DNA from: Asparagopsis taxiformis
Lineage: Eukaryota; Rhodophyta; Florideophyceae; Bonnemaisoniales; Bonnemaisoniaceae
Length of the DNA: 64,000 nt
Direction: 5' to 3'
Assembly: GCA_030407315.1 (NCBI GenBank)
Contig: JALQPE010001911.1
Location: 1 to 64,000, forward strand
Below the pieces are notes generated by a model, which worked only from the letters and a program-made list of their open reading frames with translations, did no database searches and had not been told where the DNA came from. How positions within the stretch are numbered: the first letter of the stretch is position 1; each line of letters opens with the position of its first letter. The position numbers were made by a program, and so were the translations under genes. Shown piece after piece: positions 21,054 through 30,074 of this stretch.

Positions 21054-21490
21054 GCTGAGGGTATCAATACTGAAAACCTGATGCACCCAACGCCTGGTCG
21101 TATCCTACCTCCCTTGCAACTGGAACCTCTTCCCATCCGAGGGAAGAAAAACCGCAAGGCGAAGAAAAAGAACACTTCCAAGAAGGTTCTTCAAGATCAC
21201 GTCGGAAAGTACGACGTTGTTGGAGAGCTCGCTAATGCGTCTACAGGCCTCACGTTCGGCCAACTCCTCCGTGGAGACGCCGCCGAAGCCGCCAAAGAGA
21301 TGCGACGTCTCTTCTCCCCCTTTAAGAATCGCCGACCGAGTAAGGCCGCGCCAGCCTTAAACGTTCAGAACAAACGAGTTCTGATTGTCGCGCCAGTTCG
21401 TATCTATGGTCGAGAGATTCGTGCGCTCCTGGATACTGGGGCTATACCCAATATCATCTCTGCTGATCTCGCCCGTCAGTTGTGCCTCCT
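21054..21490 (+). pseudogene. Protease region, first half
   Basis: It follows gag in the same frame after one TGA. A basic linker (KKNRKAKKKNTSKK) leads to the retropepsin active-site strand IRALLDTGAIPNIIS (D-T-G). At about 21,490 the frame must shift by one base: the natural continuation (LARQLCL to PAEAYQQRITVADG) is in the pol frame. Further residues to 21,572 in this frame are spurious. Confidence 0.75.
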
Positions 21491-24400
21491 GCCGAAGCGT
21501 ACCAACAGAGGATTACGGTCGCAGATGGGTCGAGCGCCAACTGTATTGGTCGTGTCAAAGATGTGCCCATAACCTTTGGAAACCTCACAGCTTCCATGGA
21601 TTTCCTCACCATTGAAAAGGCACTTATCGGCTTCATCATCGGCTTACCGGCCATGGAGGATCTACAGGCTAAACTGGATATTGGGAGTCGAGTCGTTGAG
21701 ATACAACTCGGCAAAGAATCGGCAAGGATTGGGCTAGAACCCGATAACGGCCTCCACTTCCTTCCCCAGGGTGGTAGTGAAAGCGAAGACTTCACGTCTC
21801 TCAGCACCGATGAAGGAGCCTCGACGACTTCTTCAGGCGAAGAAGACGAAGGTACGCTAATTGTCGCCCACGATGATTTCGCCAAGCCGCAAATAGCGGT
21901 CGAAGAGGAGAGCGACCTCTCTGAAACCGAAGAGCATGACAAGCTCATCGAAGAAAAACTCGTGCATCTATCACCCTCGGATAGACGAGTTATATCGGAG
22001 TCGTTGAAGGACTACGGAATCGTAGCTTGGTCCTTTCACGATCTCAGGAAAGCCGACGTCCCTGTTAAACACTCTTTTGAGCTGGAAGACGACACCCCTG
22101 TCTACCACCAACCTCTTCGGTTGTCGCCGAAACACAACGAGGTAGTACGATCCGAAATCGATCGCATGCTGGAAGCGGGAATCATCACCCCGGCCTCATC
22201 AGCATGGTCCTTCCCGGTGGTCATAGCTACGAAGAAGGACGGGAAACCTCGTTTCTGCGTCGACTACCGCATCCTGAATCGGAAGATCAAACCCGATCGT
22301 TGGCCCTTACCCAGGATCGAAGAGATTTTCGATGAATTGGGAGGAAGTTCCCTCTTTACCACTCTCGATCTCTTCTCTGGGTATTGGCAGATTCGAATGG
22401 ATACCGCTTGCAAGGAGATGACGACTTTCGTCACCCGTTACGGTACCTATAAGTTCGAAGTTATGCCGTTTGGACTAATGAATGCCCCGTCCACCTTCCA
22501 GAGGATGATGGATGAGATGGTCAAGGATCTTCCATTCCTCCGAGCGTATCTCGACGACGTTGTGGTATTCTCTAGAAACATGGAAGAACACGTCTCCCAC
22601 CTTCGTATCCTTTTCGAGACTTTAAGTCAGAGGGGTTTGAAGCTGAAGATCGTCAAATGCTTCTTCGCTCAACCTAAAGTCGAGTTGCTTGGTCACATCG
22701 TTAGCCACGATGGGGTGTCAGTAGACCCCGCCAAGATTTCTGCCATTAGAGACGTAGCTCCGCCGCAAACCGCTTCCGAGCTCCGCAGCTTCCTCGGTTT
22801 GGCGGGCTACTATCGCCGGTTCATTAAGGGGTTTGCTGACATCTCGGCTTCTCTATTCCCATATACCTCTTCTGGACGTTCCTTCGAATGGACAGAGGAG
22901 ATGAATCAGGCCTTCTGGACGCTGAAGGAAAAACTAACTTCGGCTCCCGTCCTTTCCTTCCCTGACTTCGATGCTCCCTTCGTAGTCGAGACAGATGCCT
23001 CCTCCGTATCCGTCGGAGCTGTACTAGCGCAGAAGAAGGAAGACGGGCGTATTCATCCTATTCAATTCGCGAGTAGGACGATGAATGCGGCCGAACGAAA
23101 ATATTCTGCATGCGAACGAGAAGCCCTAGCAGTTATCTTCGCACTGAAGAAATTCCGACTCTACCTTCTGTCCACCCATCCCTTCAAGCTGATGACGGAT
23201 CACCAAGCGTTGCAATACGCATTCCAGAAGAAGGATATACACGGGCGACTTGCCCGTTGGCTCGACTTCCTCGCGGAATACGACTTCGTCATATCGTTCA
23301 GGCCGGGAAAACAGAACTCCGCTGCAGACTTTCTGTCCCGTCTAGAACAAACCCATACCGCTCCGGGGTCTGGAGAAGATGAGGGCGACCTCGCCCTGCT
23401 TGCCATTCCAGAAGCCCTCCGCATAGAACCTGACCTAGTCGCAGTGTTCCAATACTTACGGGGTGGAGCTGAACCCGAAGTAGAGGGTCTCGCTCGACAA
23501 AAGGTTCGACGGAGTTCCAAGGATTTCTTAGTCTGGGAAGACCAGCTCTTTCGCCGCACCGCGTTGGGACCCAAGGTAGTCGCACCGATTCCGCTCCGAA
23601 TCAAGATCCTGCAAATGTTCCACGACAACATCGGTCAATGGGACGCTGCCTCGACCCGCCAGTTTATCGTGGAACGTTACTGGTGGCCGCGTATGGGCAA
23701 GGACATTCACGACTACGTTCGGAGTTGTGAGGGGTGTCAGAAGAATAAACCGGTACCCCGCTATCGGACTACCCTGAGTCAGCCGTTGACAGGCCTTTTC
23801 CACACGTTTTCCATCGACTTTGCGGGGCCGCTCCCGCGCACGGCCAAAGGTAACCGATTCCTTCTCATCGCCCTCGAACACCTCACTGGCTGGCCTATCG
23901 CCAGAGCTACCGCAGCTAGTACCGCCGATGTCGTACTCAATTTCGTGAAGGATGAGATCATCTACTCGTTCAGTTCCCCGACTACCATTGTATCCGACAA
24001 TGCGGGGTGTTTCACAGCCGCGACACTCGCGAACTTCATGAAGAGTAACGGGATCGACTGGAAGACCGTGCTCGAATACTCCCCTATGTCTAACGGGCGA
24101 GCCGAGCGGATGGTAGGGACCATCAAGAGGTCCTTAGCCAAAGTTAAAGGCAGGGACTCGGTCGAATGGGACATCCTACTCCCGCACGTGCTCTACGGTT
24201 ACCGCCGTCGTTGCATGACAGGCGGCACCTCACCCTTCGAACTGATATACGGAGTGGTACCAAGGGTAGTCGCCCACGACCCGTCACCGCTTCTGGACCG
24301 TCCGCTGGACCCTCAATCCCGACTGTTTGAGATGTTAGCTCTCCAGTCGCAACGAGCGAGCAGGGTAGAAATGCATCTACGCAATACCCAAGCTCGAGCC

Positions 24401-24559
24401 CACCTACCTGAACGAAGGTTCAAGGTAGGCGACGAGGTCCTGGTGGCGAAGGGGAAGGCTTTCGGAACGACGAAGCTGTCGCTGTTCGAAACTAAGTGTT
24501 ACGGACCGTTTAAGGTCATCCAATCTAGCCACCCCCGATACCTACTCGCCTCCGACTAA
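21482..24559 (+). CDS. pol: Pol polyprotein (protease C-part, RT, RNase H, integrase)
   Basis: A 1025-codon open frame. The first ~75 residues complete the retropepsin. RT has DGKPRFCVDYRILN, FTTLDLFSGYWQI, GLMNAPSTFQRMMD and the YLDD site (AYLDDVVVFS). RNase H has VETDASSVSVGAVL, EREALAVIFALKKF and MTDHQALQYAF. Integrase has the H2C2 domain (FHDNIGQWD ... CEGCQKNKP), core Asp (FSIDFAGPL), Asp (IVSDNAGCF) and Glu (NGRAERM), and a CYGPFKVIQ GPF module. The reading stops at ~HPRYLLASD, while one base over, a further ~45 codons remain open (RRYHAAPSMRDVYF), so the C-terminus may be slightly frameshifted. All catalytic residues are present. Confidence 0.92.
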   Translation: MPPAEAYQQRITVADGSSANCIGRVKDVPITFGNLTASMDFLTIEKALIGFIIGLPAMEDLQAKLDIGSRVVEIQLGKESARIGLEPDNGLHFLPQGGSESEDFTSLSTDEGASTTSSGEEDEGTLIVAHDDFAKPQIAVEEESDLSETEEHDKLIEEKLVHLSPSDRRVISESLKDYGIVAWSFHDLRKADVPVKHSFELEDDTPVYHQPLRLSPKHNEVVRSEIDRMLEAGIITPASSAWSFPVVIATKKDGKPRFCVDYRILNRKIKPDRWPLPRIEEIFDELGGSSLFTTLDLFSGYWQIRMDTACKEMTTFVTRYGTYKFEVMPFGLMNAPSTFQRMMDEMVKDLPFLRAYLDDVVVFSRNMEEHVSHLRILFETLSQRGLKLKIVKCFFAQPKVELLGHIVSHDGVSVDPAKISAIRDVAPPQTASELRSFLGLAGYYRRFIKGFADISASLFPYTSSGRSFEWTEEMNQAFWTLKEKLTSAPVLSFPDFDAPFVVETDASSVSVGAVLAQKKEDGRIHPIQFASRTMNAAERKYSACEREALAVIFALKKFRLYLLSTHPFKLMTDHQALQYAFQKKDIHGRLARWLDFLAEYDFVISFRPGKQNSAADFLSRLEQTHTAPGSGEDEGDLALLAIPEALRIEPDLVAVFQYLRGGAEPEVEGLARQKVRRSSKDFLVWEDQLFRRTALGPKVVAPIPLRIKILQMFHDNIGQWDAASTRQFIVERYWWPRMGKDIHDYVRSCEGCQKNKPVPRYRTTLSQPLTGLFHTFSIDFAGPLPRTAKGNRFLLIALEHLTGWPIARATAASTADVVLNFVKDEIIYSFSSPTTIVSDNAGCFTAATLANFMKSNGIDWKTVLEYSPMSNGRAERMVGTIKRSLAKVKGRDSVEWDILLPHVLYGYRRRCMTGGTSPFELIYGVVPRVVAHDPSPLLDRPLDPQSRLFEMLALQSQRASRVEMHLRNTQARAHLPERRFKVGDEVLVAKGKAFGTTKLSLFETKCYGPFKVIQSSHPRYLLASD

Positions 24560-24803
24560 GCGAAGGTATCACGCCGCCCCATCCATGCGAGACGTCTACT
24601 TCTCTTCCGTAGGCGTCCACTACATCTACTGCATTAAGTTTCCATTAGGGAAACCCTTCGCTTGCACACTCCCTTTTATGCATAATCCCTTTTTAATCAT
24701 TCAACCCTTGTCTACGCATTCATTTCAATTCTAGATCTCTCTATCCATTACTAGCTACTCTACTCAATACGATTCATTTCCCTCTCTGTCCAACTGTGAG
24801 ATG
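24560..24803. other. Spacer between pol and the convergent H3-tail gene
   Basis: 244 bases, pyrimidine/AT-rich at the right side. It probably holds the 3' ends of two convergent transcripts. No LTR start is recognised. Confidence 0.4.
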
Positions 24804-26263
24804 CTACGACGACCCCGCACCACCAAGTTTCGCTTTTCGGACCTTCTCCCGCTTCCTCTGACGCTGATGTTTCGCGCGTTTCTCCTCTTGATTCAAGCCC
24901 AACCGCCGGACACGTCGAAGGCCATCGAATGCCAAGAAATCCGACGATTTGCTGGTGCTGCAACATAAGAAGAATGCCCGAGACTCTAGACTCATAACAA
25001 AAGCCTCCGAAGAGTCGTAGATCAGACCAGGCTGGGAACGCGAGTCGATACAGATGGCGTGTTTCAGCCCATCTCGACTCCAAACCTGTACTACGTACAC
25101 GTCCGGCTGTCTCGAAAGTTCCTTCCGCAACCACACCCATTGCCTAGAGCGCGAATCTGGGGCTCCTAGGTCGAAATGGGGGATCGCCACCCGGGGCAGA
25201 GTCACTGTTGAAGGAGCACGATCATCGATGGCCTTCGAGACAGAACCAAAGTCCACGACACTAGTACAATAACCTCGAACAAGGCGTTCTTCTTCGTCCC
25301 GAGCCAGCTCCCGACGGAAAAACCTATCGGCCGTGTTAAAATCGCACACGAGAGCGATCCCATTGGCGGCCGCGGCACGCAGGCAGTTGTTGGTGAAGTC
25401 CTGCACAGGTACCACCACGCGGTTCCGATGAGTCCCCACGAAGAATGGGGGGCTTCGAGGGAGGGCACCCGAGCCATGGCTACATTGACTCGTTTCTTCT
25501 TCCCAGGTTTCTTGTAACACCAAGCGTCGATGCTGGCTATTAAACTCACCCGCGAGGGTTGACCATTCCCTCTGGTCACAGGAGAGAGATTATCCTGCTC
25601 CTGGAGTGCCGCGTCGCGCTCCGCCTGTTCGGAGACCTGACGGAAAACCATGGTATACAGATCGATTCGATGGCCGGTTCGCTCCCCTTCGGCGGAGGCA
25701 TAGAAGCAGCCTTCCAGTTCGCCGTTCTCACCGCCCTTCGACAACCAGATCTTCTCGATGATCCAATCGGTGTCGTCGGGGCATTCGGCGTACTTCTCGG
25801 TGTCACCGTGGGATTCGGTGAGACCGAGACTACAAGCCATCTCCGCGGTAAGGATGGAGATGGCAGGATCGGAGGCAAATTCGACGATCTGAGGCCCGAA
25901 GAGGAACTCTAGTTCCCTGGCCGTCACTTGGCACGGATCGCGACGATTTCGGCCAAAGTCGACGACGAAACGACCACGGTGGTCGGAGGAGCGGCGGATG
26001 TTCTGGACTTCTTCACGTCCGAACCAACGGAAGAGGTTCTGACGAATTCCCCGATGGGATTTGTCGTCGAAGTTAACCTCGTTGGCCCGCACGGGGACGG
26101 CTTCCCCGGGGCGATAGCGTACCTCCTGGCCGCCCTCGCGACGGTAGGTGCCAGGAGCCGCGGGAGGGTCTCGTCTGGGAATCCGCGCCGCCCGAGCAGC
26201 TAGCTCCTGCCGAGGGGCAGTCCCCCCAGTCGACTTCTTTGCGGTCTGTTTCGTCTTGGCCAT
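24804..26263 (-). CDS. Histone H3-tail mimic fused to a papain-like cysteine-protease-like domain (one frameshift)
   Basis: ATG at 26,263 in a good context (GAGATGG). After Met, residues 1-17 read AKTKQTAKKSTGGTAPR, aligning with the H3 tail without gaps: K4, K9, S10, G12-G13 and R17 are kept; R2 and R8 are Lys; K14 is Thr; K18 is Gln; K23 is Arg; K27 is Ile. Near residue 50 RYRPGEAVPVR matches the RYRPG start of H3 helix alpha-N; the histone fold itself is absent. A charged middle region follows. At a run of six G (25,448-25,453, plus strand) the frame changes; one more base would join the two open frames into ~486 residues. The second half has QDFTNNCLRAA (candidate catalytic Cys), KHAICID (His) and LIYDS (Asp) in papain order, then a Lys/Arg-rich end. 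It is convergent with pol 245 bases away and may be a retroelement accessory gene. The function is unknown. Confidence 0.8.
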
Positions 26264-26397
26264 CTCAATGGATTACCCACCAGGTACCGAAAGGCCCACG
26301 TAAGCAAGATCTCAACAAATCGATGACCGCGACTACGCAGGGTGCTCGGAGAGACGACTGAAGGGAAGGCGGGAAGTGGGATGGCTGCAAACAGACG

Positions 26398-26467
26398 TTT
26401 ACTGTAAGTTATCCCACTACAGTAAGCTACCAACTACTGTAAAGTACTTACAGTGCTTACAGTAAGG
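26398..26467. promoter_or_regulatory. Cluster of TTAC(A/T)GTAA motifs upstream of the H3-tail gene
   Basis: Five direct or inverted copies of the core ACTGTAA/TTACAGT lie within 70 bases (near 26,400, 26,417, 26,435, 26,447 and 26,457), between the TATA box and the ATG. It could be a transcription-factor array, RNA-level element or transposase-type binding site. No counterpart is seen elsewhere in the window. Confidence 0.6.
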
Positions 26468-26524
26468 AAGGGGTCAGCGGTGGAAGAGGGTCTGGTGTCC
26501 AGACCCACGCGAAAGTACTGCCGG

Positions 26525-26532
26525 CTTTTATA
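26525..26532 (-). promoter_or_regulatory. TATA box of the H3-tail gene
   Basis: On the minus strand TATAAAAG lies 262 bases upstream of the ATG, in a GC-richer surround. This fits an independent promoter with a ~230-base leader. Confidence 0.55.
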
Positions 26533-27130
26533 CCGAGTGCGGCCCAGAACCTGCGAAATTAGACCTCCTCGGTGCCTCGGTCTGGCCGGGGGTCATGTGG
26601 AAATGACTTTTACAAGAAAAATTCTACAGGTAATTTCTACCAGAATTTTAATTTAGGGTTAGATGGACGTCTGGAAGTTTCCCGCCGTCCAACCGTAGGA
26701 AGCTAAATACAGCTCCCAGCGGTCGGAATAACCTAGAGGGAGATAAGCTAGACTTAGTAAAATCAATCTGTTCTACGTTTCTACATTTTACACCGTTTTA
26801 CTCCCCGTCCCGTGGCCACGTACAGCAAACGGCACCACACAGTACAGACGAGCCAGTTCTCATAGAACAGTCTATGCTGCAGTCTGGTGACTCATATCTG
26901 GCGTAAAAAGCTCTTTTGGCCAAGAAGGTGTCAAGGCAACCTTCTTTTTAGACCCCACCCCCTCTATTCCGCATTGTTTTTAGTTACCCGAACTTTTCAT
27001 ACTTCCTGTGACAGACTGTCATTCAATTTGGCTGCCCTCAGCTGGCTTGCCCTGCACCGACCAGCCCCGAGGCAACAAAAGCCACCTTGTCCTTATGCCC
27101 CCTTTTCCGCCCTGATTTTGCTTACCCGAA
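26533..27130. other. Spacer left of the hAT element
   Basis: No gene. A 17-base word TTACCCGAACTTTTCAT occurs at 26,984-27,000 and again at 27,122-27,138 (period 138), each preceded by a similar pyrimidine-rich stretch. This is an old tandem duplication, the second copy of which became the hAT target. Confidence 0.55.
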
Positions 27131-27138
27131 CTTTTCAT
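27131..27138. repeat. hAT target-site duplication, left
   Basis: CTTTTCAT, identical to 29,695-29,702. Eight bases is the hAT standard. Confidence 0.95.
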
Positions 27139-27157
27139 TAGGGGTGATCAAAGTCCT
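27139..27157 (+). repeat. hAT left terminal inverted repeat
   Basis: TAGGGGTGATCAAAGTCCT. One mismatch to the complement of the right end. Confidence 0.95.
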
Positions 27158-27552
27158 CAGTCCGGTTCGTCCTGGACCGGTCCAGGTGTCTTAAGTCCAG
27201 TCTCGCAATCACTGCGAACAGATGGTCCTGGTCCGCAAATCGTAGAGAGATTTTCGAAATCGGACTGGGACCACCTTCGGTCCTGCTCCACAGTCCATCG
27301 GCATTGTCTCACTTCCTCCGTCCGGTTCGAAAATAAAAACATTCAGGACCGGCCGGTTCAAGAAGGTGGCTGGGACCGGTCCAGACCGATGGGACTAAAT
27401 TCTGCGCAAAGCTGTATTCGATAGGTCATTTGAACACAATAAAATAATTGTGTGCAGACTCCAACATATGTACGAAAGATGCACTCTTCGACGAAGCGTC
27501 CCGGTACCGATCAACCGTCACAATAAGGATCACAATCGCTCTCGACAAAATT

Positions 27553-29373
27553 ATGGGCTCCAGTGCTTCCCTTCCCCCGCTATCTCAAGGTTCGACAAAC
27601 TCCCAGAGTGTTTCTGAGCCAGCATGCAAAAAACAGAAGAGCGACGTGTGGAACTTCTTCACCAAGACAGAACGCAATGGAGATGAAACCATACAATGTA
27701 TGCTCTGTACTCAATCATTCAGTAGGAGATCAGGAGTTAGTACTCTCAAGAGGCATGCGCAGCGGAAACACAGTTGTCTACTGGACGATCGGCAAACAAC
27801 ATTTTCGGCTGATGGCATCATTCGCAGTGGTTCATTCACACCAAGAGAAGAGATTGATGAGCGTTACACAAAATTAATATGCCATTTCATTACCGACGCT
27901 TGCTTGCCGTTCTCGCTTGTTGAGAACTCTTCCTTCGCTGCACTTTTGCGAACGCTTGATAGCCAATATGATTTACCCTCACGGCACACAATCCGTCGAA
28001 GAATTCTTCATGAATGTTCAGAGTCACGAGCACAGCTGAAGTCATTGTTGGCTACTGTACCAGGAAAAATTTCTCTTACGTGCGACGCCTGGTCTTCCCG
28101 CGTGTTCAAGGGGTATATCGGAATCACGGTGCACTGGATTGATCACGATTGGAATCTCAAAGCAGTTACCCTAGACTTCAAGCGTTTCCCAACACCACAT
28201 ACAGGTGAATCTGCTGCAACGATTCTAAACGAAGTATTGGATGAATTCCAAATCAGTTCAAAATTTATCTCTATAACGACTGATAATGGGAGTGATATCG
28301 TGGCTGGAGTACGCATTCTGTACAGTTCATTACAAAAGAGTAGTCAAAATAATATAGGTCAGGTACACACGCGTTGCGTAGCTCATGTCATCAATTTGGC
28401 AGTAAGGGAGTGTTTCCGTCTTGTTCATGATGAAGTTTGGACAATTAGAAAGCTCATATCATCGATAAGATGTTCCACAAAACGGCGAGATTTGTTCGAC
28501 TCTTTGAAGAAAGAAATGGGTTCATGTTATGCTACGATCCCTTGTCTGGATGTGGAAACCAGATGGTCCTCAACTTATCAAATGCTTCTGAATGCGTACA
28601 AAGTTCGCAATGTACTAAATGGAGTTGCACATCGAGTACGCGAGCTGCATGAATACATTGTGTCAGAATCTGACTGGGATCGAGCAAAACGAGTTGCGGA
28701 ATTTCTGGAAACTGCCGCCAGTATAACTGAACATCAGTCTGGTTCACTGTATGTTACCCTAAGTATTTGCTCACTAGCATATCGGAAATTGATGGAGAAA
28801 TGTGAGCGGGCTGTGGCTGTCAATGACAATGTGTTGGAAGGAATTGCAAAGACGATGTTGAGGAAACTAGAAGACTACAAAGAATTAATATGTTCTGAGA
28901 CCGCTGATTTGGCTCGCATACTGGACCCAAGGTTTTCGAATGACATTCTGAATGATGACGCCGTTCTTAGGCGTAATGTTAACCTCGTCTGTGATGTCGC
29001 TGACGAAGCGTCACAAAAGAAAAATAGAGAAGGGGAGAAGGGTGGTGTGCTTGCTAAACTACTGAGTGAAGACCAGCACCCTCTTTCCAGTCCTTATGAT
29101 GAGATTTCGAGATATATACAATCCACAACAATTGGTGATATGTCTATTGATCCCTTGTTATGGTGGAAGACGAATGAGAGCCGCTTCCCCTCAATTGCTA
29201 TCGTGGCTAGGGATATCCTCTCCGTGCAAGCAACGTCTGTAGCTAGTGAAACCCTATTTTCGCTAAGTGGTAATGTTGTAAGCGCTAGTAGGTCATCTCT
29301 ATCTGATGAATCTATATCTGCATGTGTATTGTTGAAGGCATGGAACAGATTTTTCAGTAGCAGGAATGGGTAA
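27553..29373 (+). CDS. hAT-family transposase with BED zinc finger
   Basis: 606 residues from the ATG at 27,553 (upstream in-frame codons lack ATG). A BED finger spans residues ~31-75: VWNFF, C49-x2-C52, H68-x4-H73. The RNase H-like catalytic core shows LTCDAWSS (D178), ITTDNGSD (D244) and the ETRWSSTYQML motif (E335). The C-terminal hAT dimerisation region has FPSIAIVARDILSV, ATSVASETLFSLSGNVV and SRSSLSDESISACVLLKAWN. It excises and integrates the element by cut and paste, and acts in the nucleus. There are no internal stops or frameshifts. The closest known families are Tam3/Ac-type and ZBED-like plant transposases. Confidence 0.95.
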   Translation: MGSSASLPPLSQGSTNSQSVSEPACKKQKSDVWNFFTKTERNGDETIQCMLCTQSFSRRSGVSTLKRHAQRKHSCLLDDRQTTFSADGIIRSGSFTPREEIDERYTKLICHFITDACLPFSLVENSSFAALLRTLDSQYDLPSRHTIRRRILHECSESRAQLKSLLATVPGKISLTCDAWSSRVFKGYIGITVHWIDHDWNLKAVTLDFKRFPTPHTGESAATILNEVLDEFQISSKFISITTDNGSDIVAGVRILYSSLQKSSQNNIGQVHTRCVAHVINLAVRECFRLVHDEVWTIRKLISSIRCSTKRRDLFDSLKKEMGSCYATIPCLDVETRWSSTYQMLLNAYKVRNVLNGVAHRVRELHEYIVSESDWDRAKRVAEFLETAASITEHQSGSLYVTLSICSLAYRKLMEKCERAVAVNDNVLEGIAKTMLRKLEDYKELICSETADLARILDPRFSNDILNDDAVLRRNVNLVCDVADEASQKKNREGEKGGVLAKLLSEDQHPLSSPYDEISRYIQSTTIGDMSIDPLLWWKTNESRFPSIAIVARDILSVQATSVASETLFSLSGNVVSASRSSLSDESISACVLLKAWNRFFSSRNG

Positions 29374-29675
29374 ATATTCTTTCAATGCAGCGTTTGAAAG
29401 GATTATCGGGTTCTATTGAAATCCGATTGTACCTCTTTGATTCGGTTCGAAACCGGTCCGAATGGTGAATCTCTCGGTCCGGTCCTGTTCTACGTGGAGA
29501 CGCACTGGTCCAGTCCTTCGGAGGATCATATGAAATTACTGTCGCTTCTATCCGTTCTCTGCACAACTGGTTCGGTCCGCGTTTTTATGTATGTCACTAG
29601 TCACAGTTCGAATCCTTTCTGTGCGGACCGGCTATAGTCCGTGGAATCCGAATTGTCCAATATTTGGACTGGTCC

Positions 29676-29694
29676 AGGACTTTGATCAGCCCTA
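29676..29694 (-). repeat. hAT right terminal inverted repeat
   Basis: Plus strand AGGACTTTGATCAGCCCTA, the complement of the left end with one mismatch. Confidence 0.95.
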
Positions 29695-29702
29695 CTTTTC
29701 AT
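29695..29702. repeat. hAT target-site duplication, right
   Basis: CTTTTCAT, as on the left. Confidence 0.95.
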
Positions 29703-30074
29703 ATCTGTAACTGTAATTCTTCCGCTGGTAATACTTCAAATTTTACCTCAATTTCTTTCATTTTAGTAATTTTCCTGTTCCCCTGTTATCGCATGAGGCC
29801 ACGGATGCCACGCCCGCAATAGTTGACTCTTTCTATCACAGCTTCCAAGGGTCTGTCATATAATAAGAGCTGTGAGTCGAGCATTCGAGTGAACTATCGA
29901 AACCCAGCATTTACAACAAAACTTTTCCCTCCTTGTGAATATTTGATTTCAATGTCTGAGTATCACATTGAGAAACAAATTGGTTTCAATGCAATTGAAT
30001 CAACTTTTACAAATCCGCTTACAACCAACCCAACAATTTAACGCTCGCTCGAGCCGCAGTCACATCCAATACAA
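29703..30074. other. Spacer between hAT element and GT61 gene
   Basis: AT-rich, no ORF of interest. It contains the 3' flank of the minus-strand glycosyltransferase. Confidence 0.4.

Larger units (their letters stand above)
20433..24559 (+). mobile_element. Second Ty3/gypsy element, LTRs not found, 5' end degraded
   Basis: Plus-strand gag (C-terminal part)-protease-RT-RNase H-integrase in Ty3/gypsy order. No long direct repeats flank it: the sequences before 20,433 and after 24,559 do not match each other. It is unrelated in detail to the first element (different linker, two zinc-knuckle motifs, no CG skew). The pol frame is 1025 codons long and intact, unlike the first copy. The right boundary is uncertain and the minus-strand H3-tail gene (24,804-26,263) may lie inside it. 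Confidence 0.85.
27139..29694 (+). mobile_element. Complete hAT DNA transposon
   Basis: 2556 bp, bounded by perfect 8-bp target duplications and inverted repeats: TAGGGGTGATCAAAGTCCT at the left and TAGGGCTGATCAAAGTCCT at the right (18 of 19 identical). Both subterminal regions (27,155-27,390 and 29,430-29,680) are crowded with GGTCCGG, GGACCGG and GGTCC words, probably transposase-binding repeats. One open transposase gene lies inside. The intact structure suggests a recent, possibly still mobile, insertion. Confidence 0.97.

Noticed and set aside
24804..26263. Interpretation as an ordinary histone H3 gene
   Set aside because: Only the tail and RYRPG segment match; the histone fold is missing and the protein continues for over 400 unrelated residues.
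20000..27000. LTR pair around the second gypsy copy
   Set aside because: Compared the flanks by eye (19,000-20,650 against 24,560-26,820) and found no long direct repeat.
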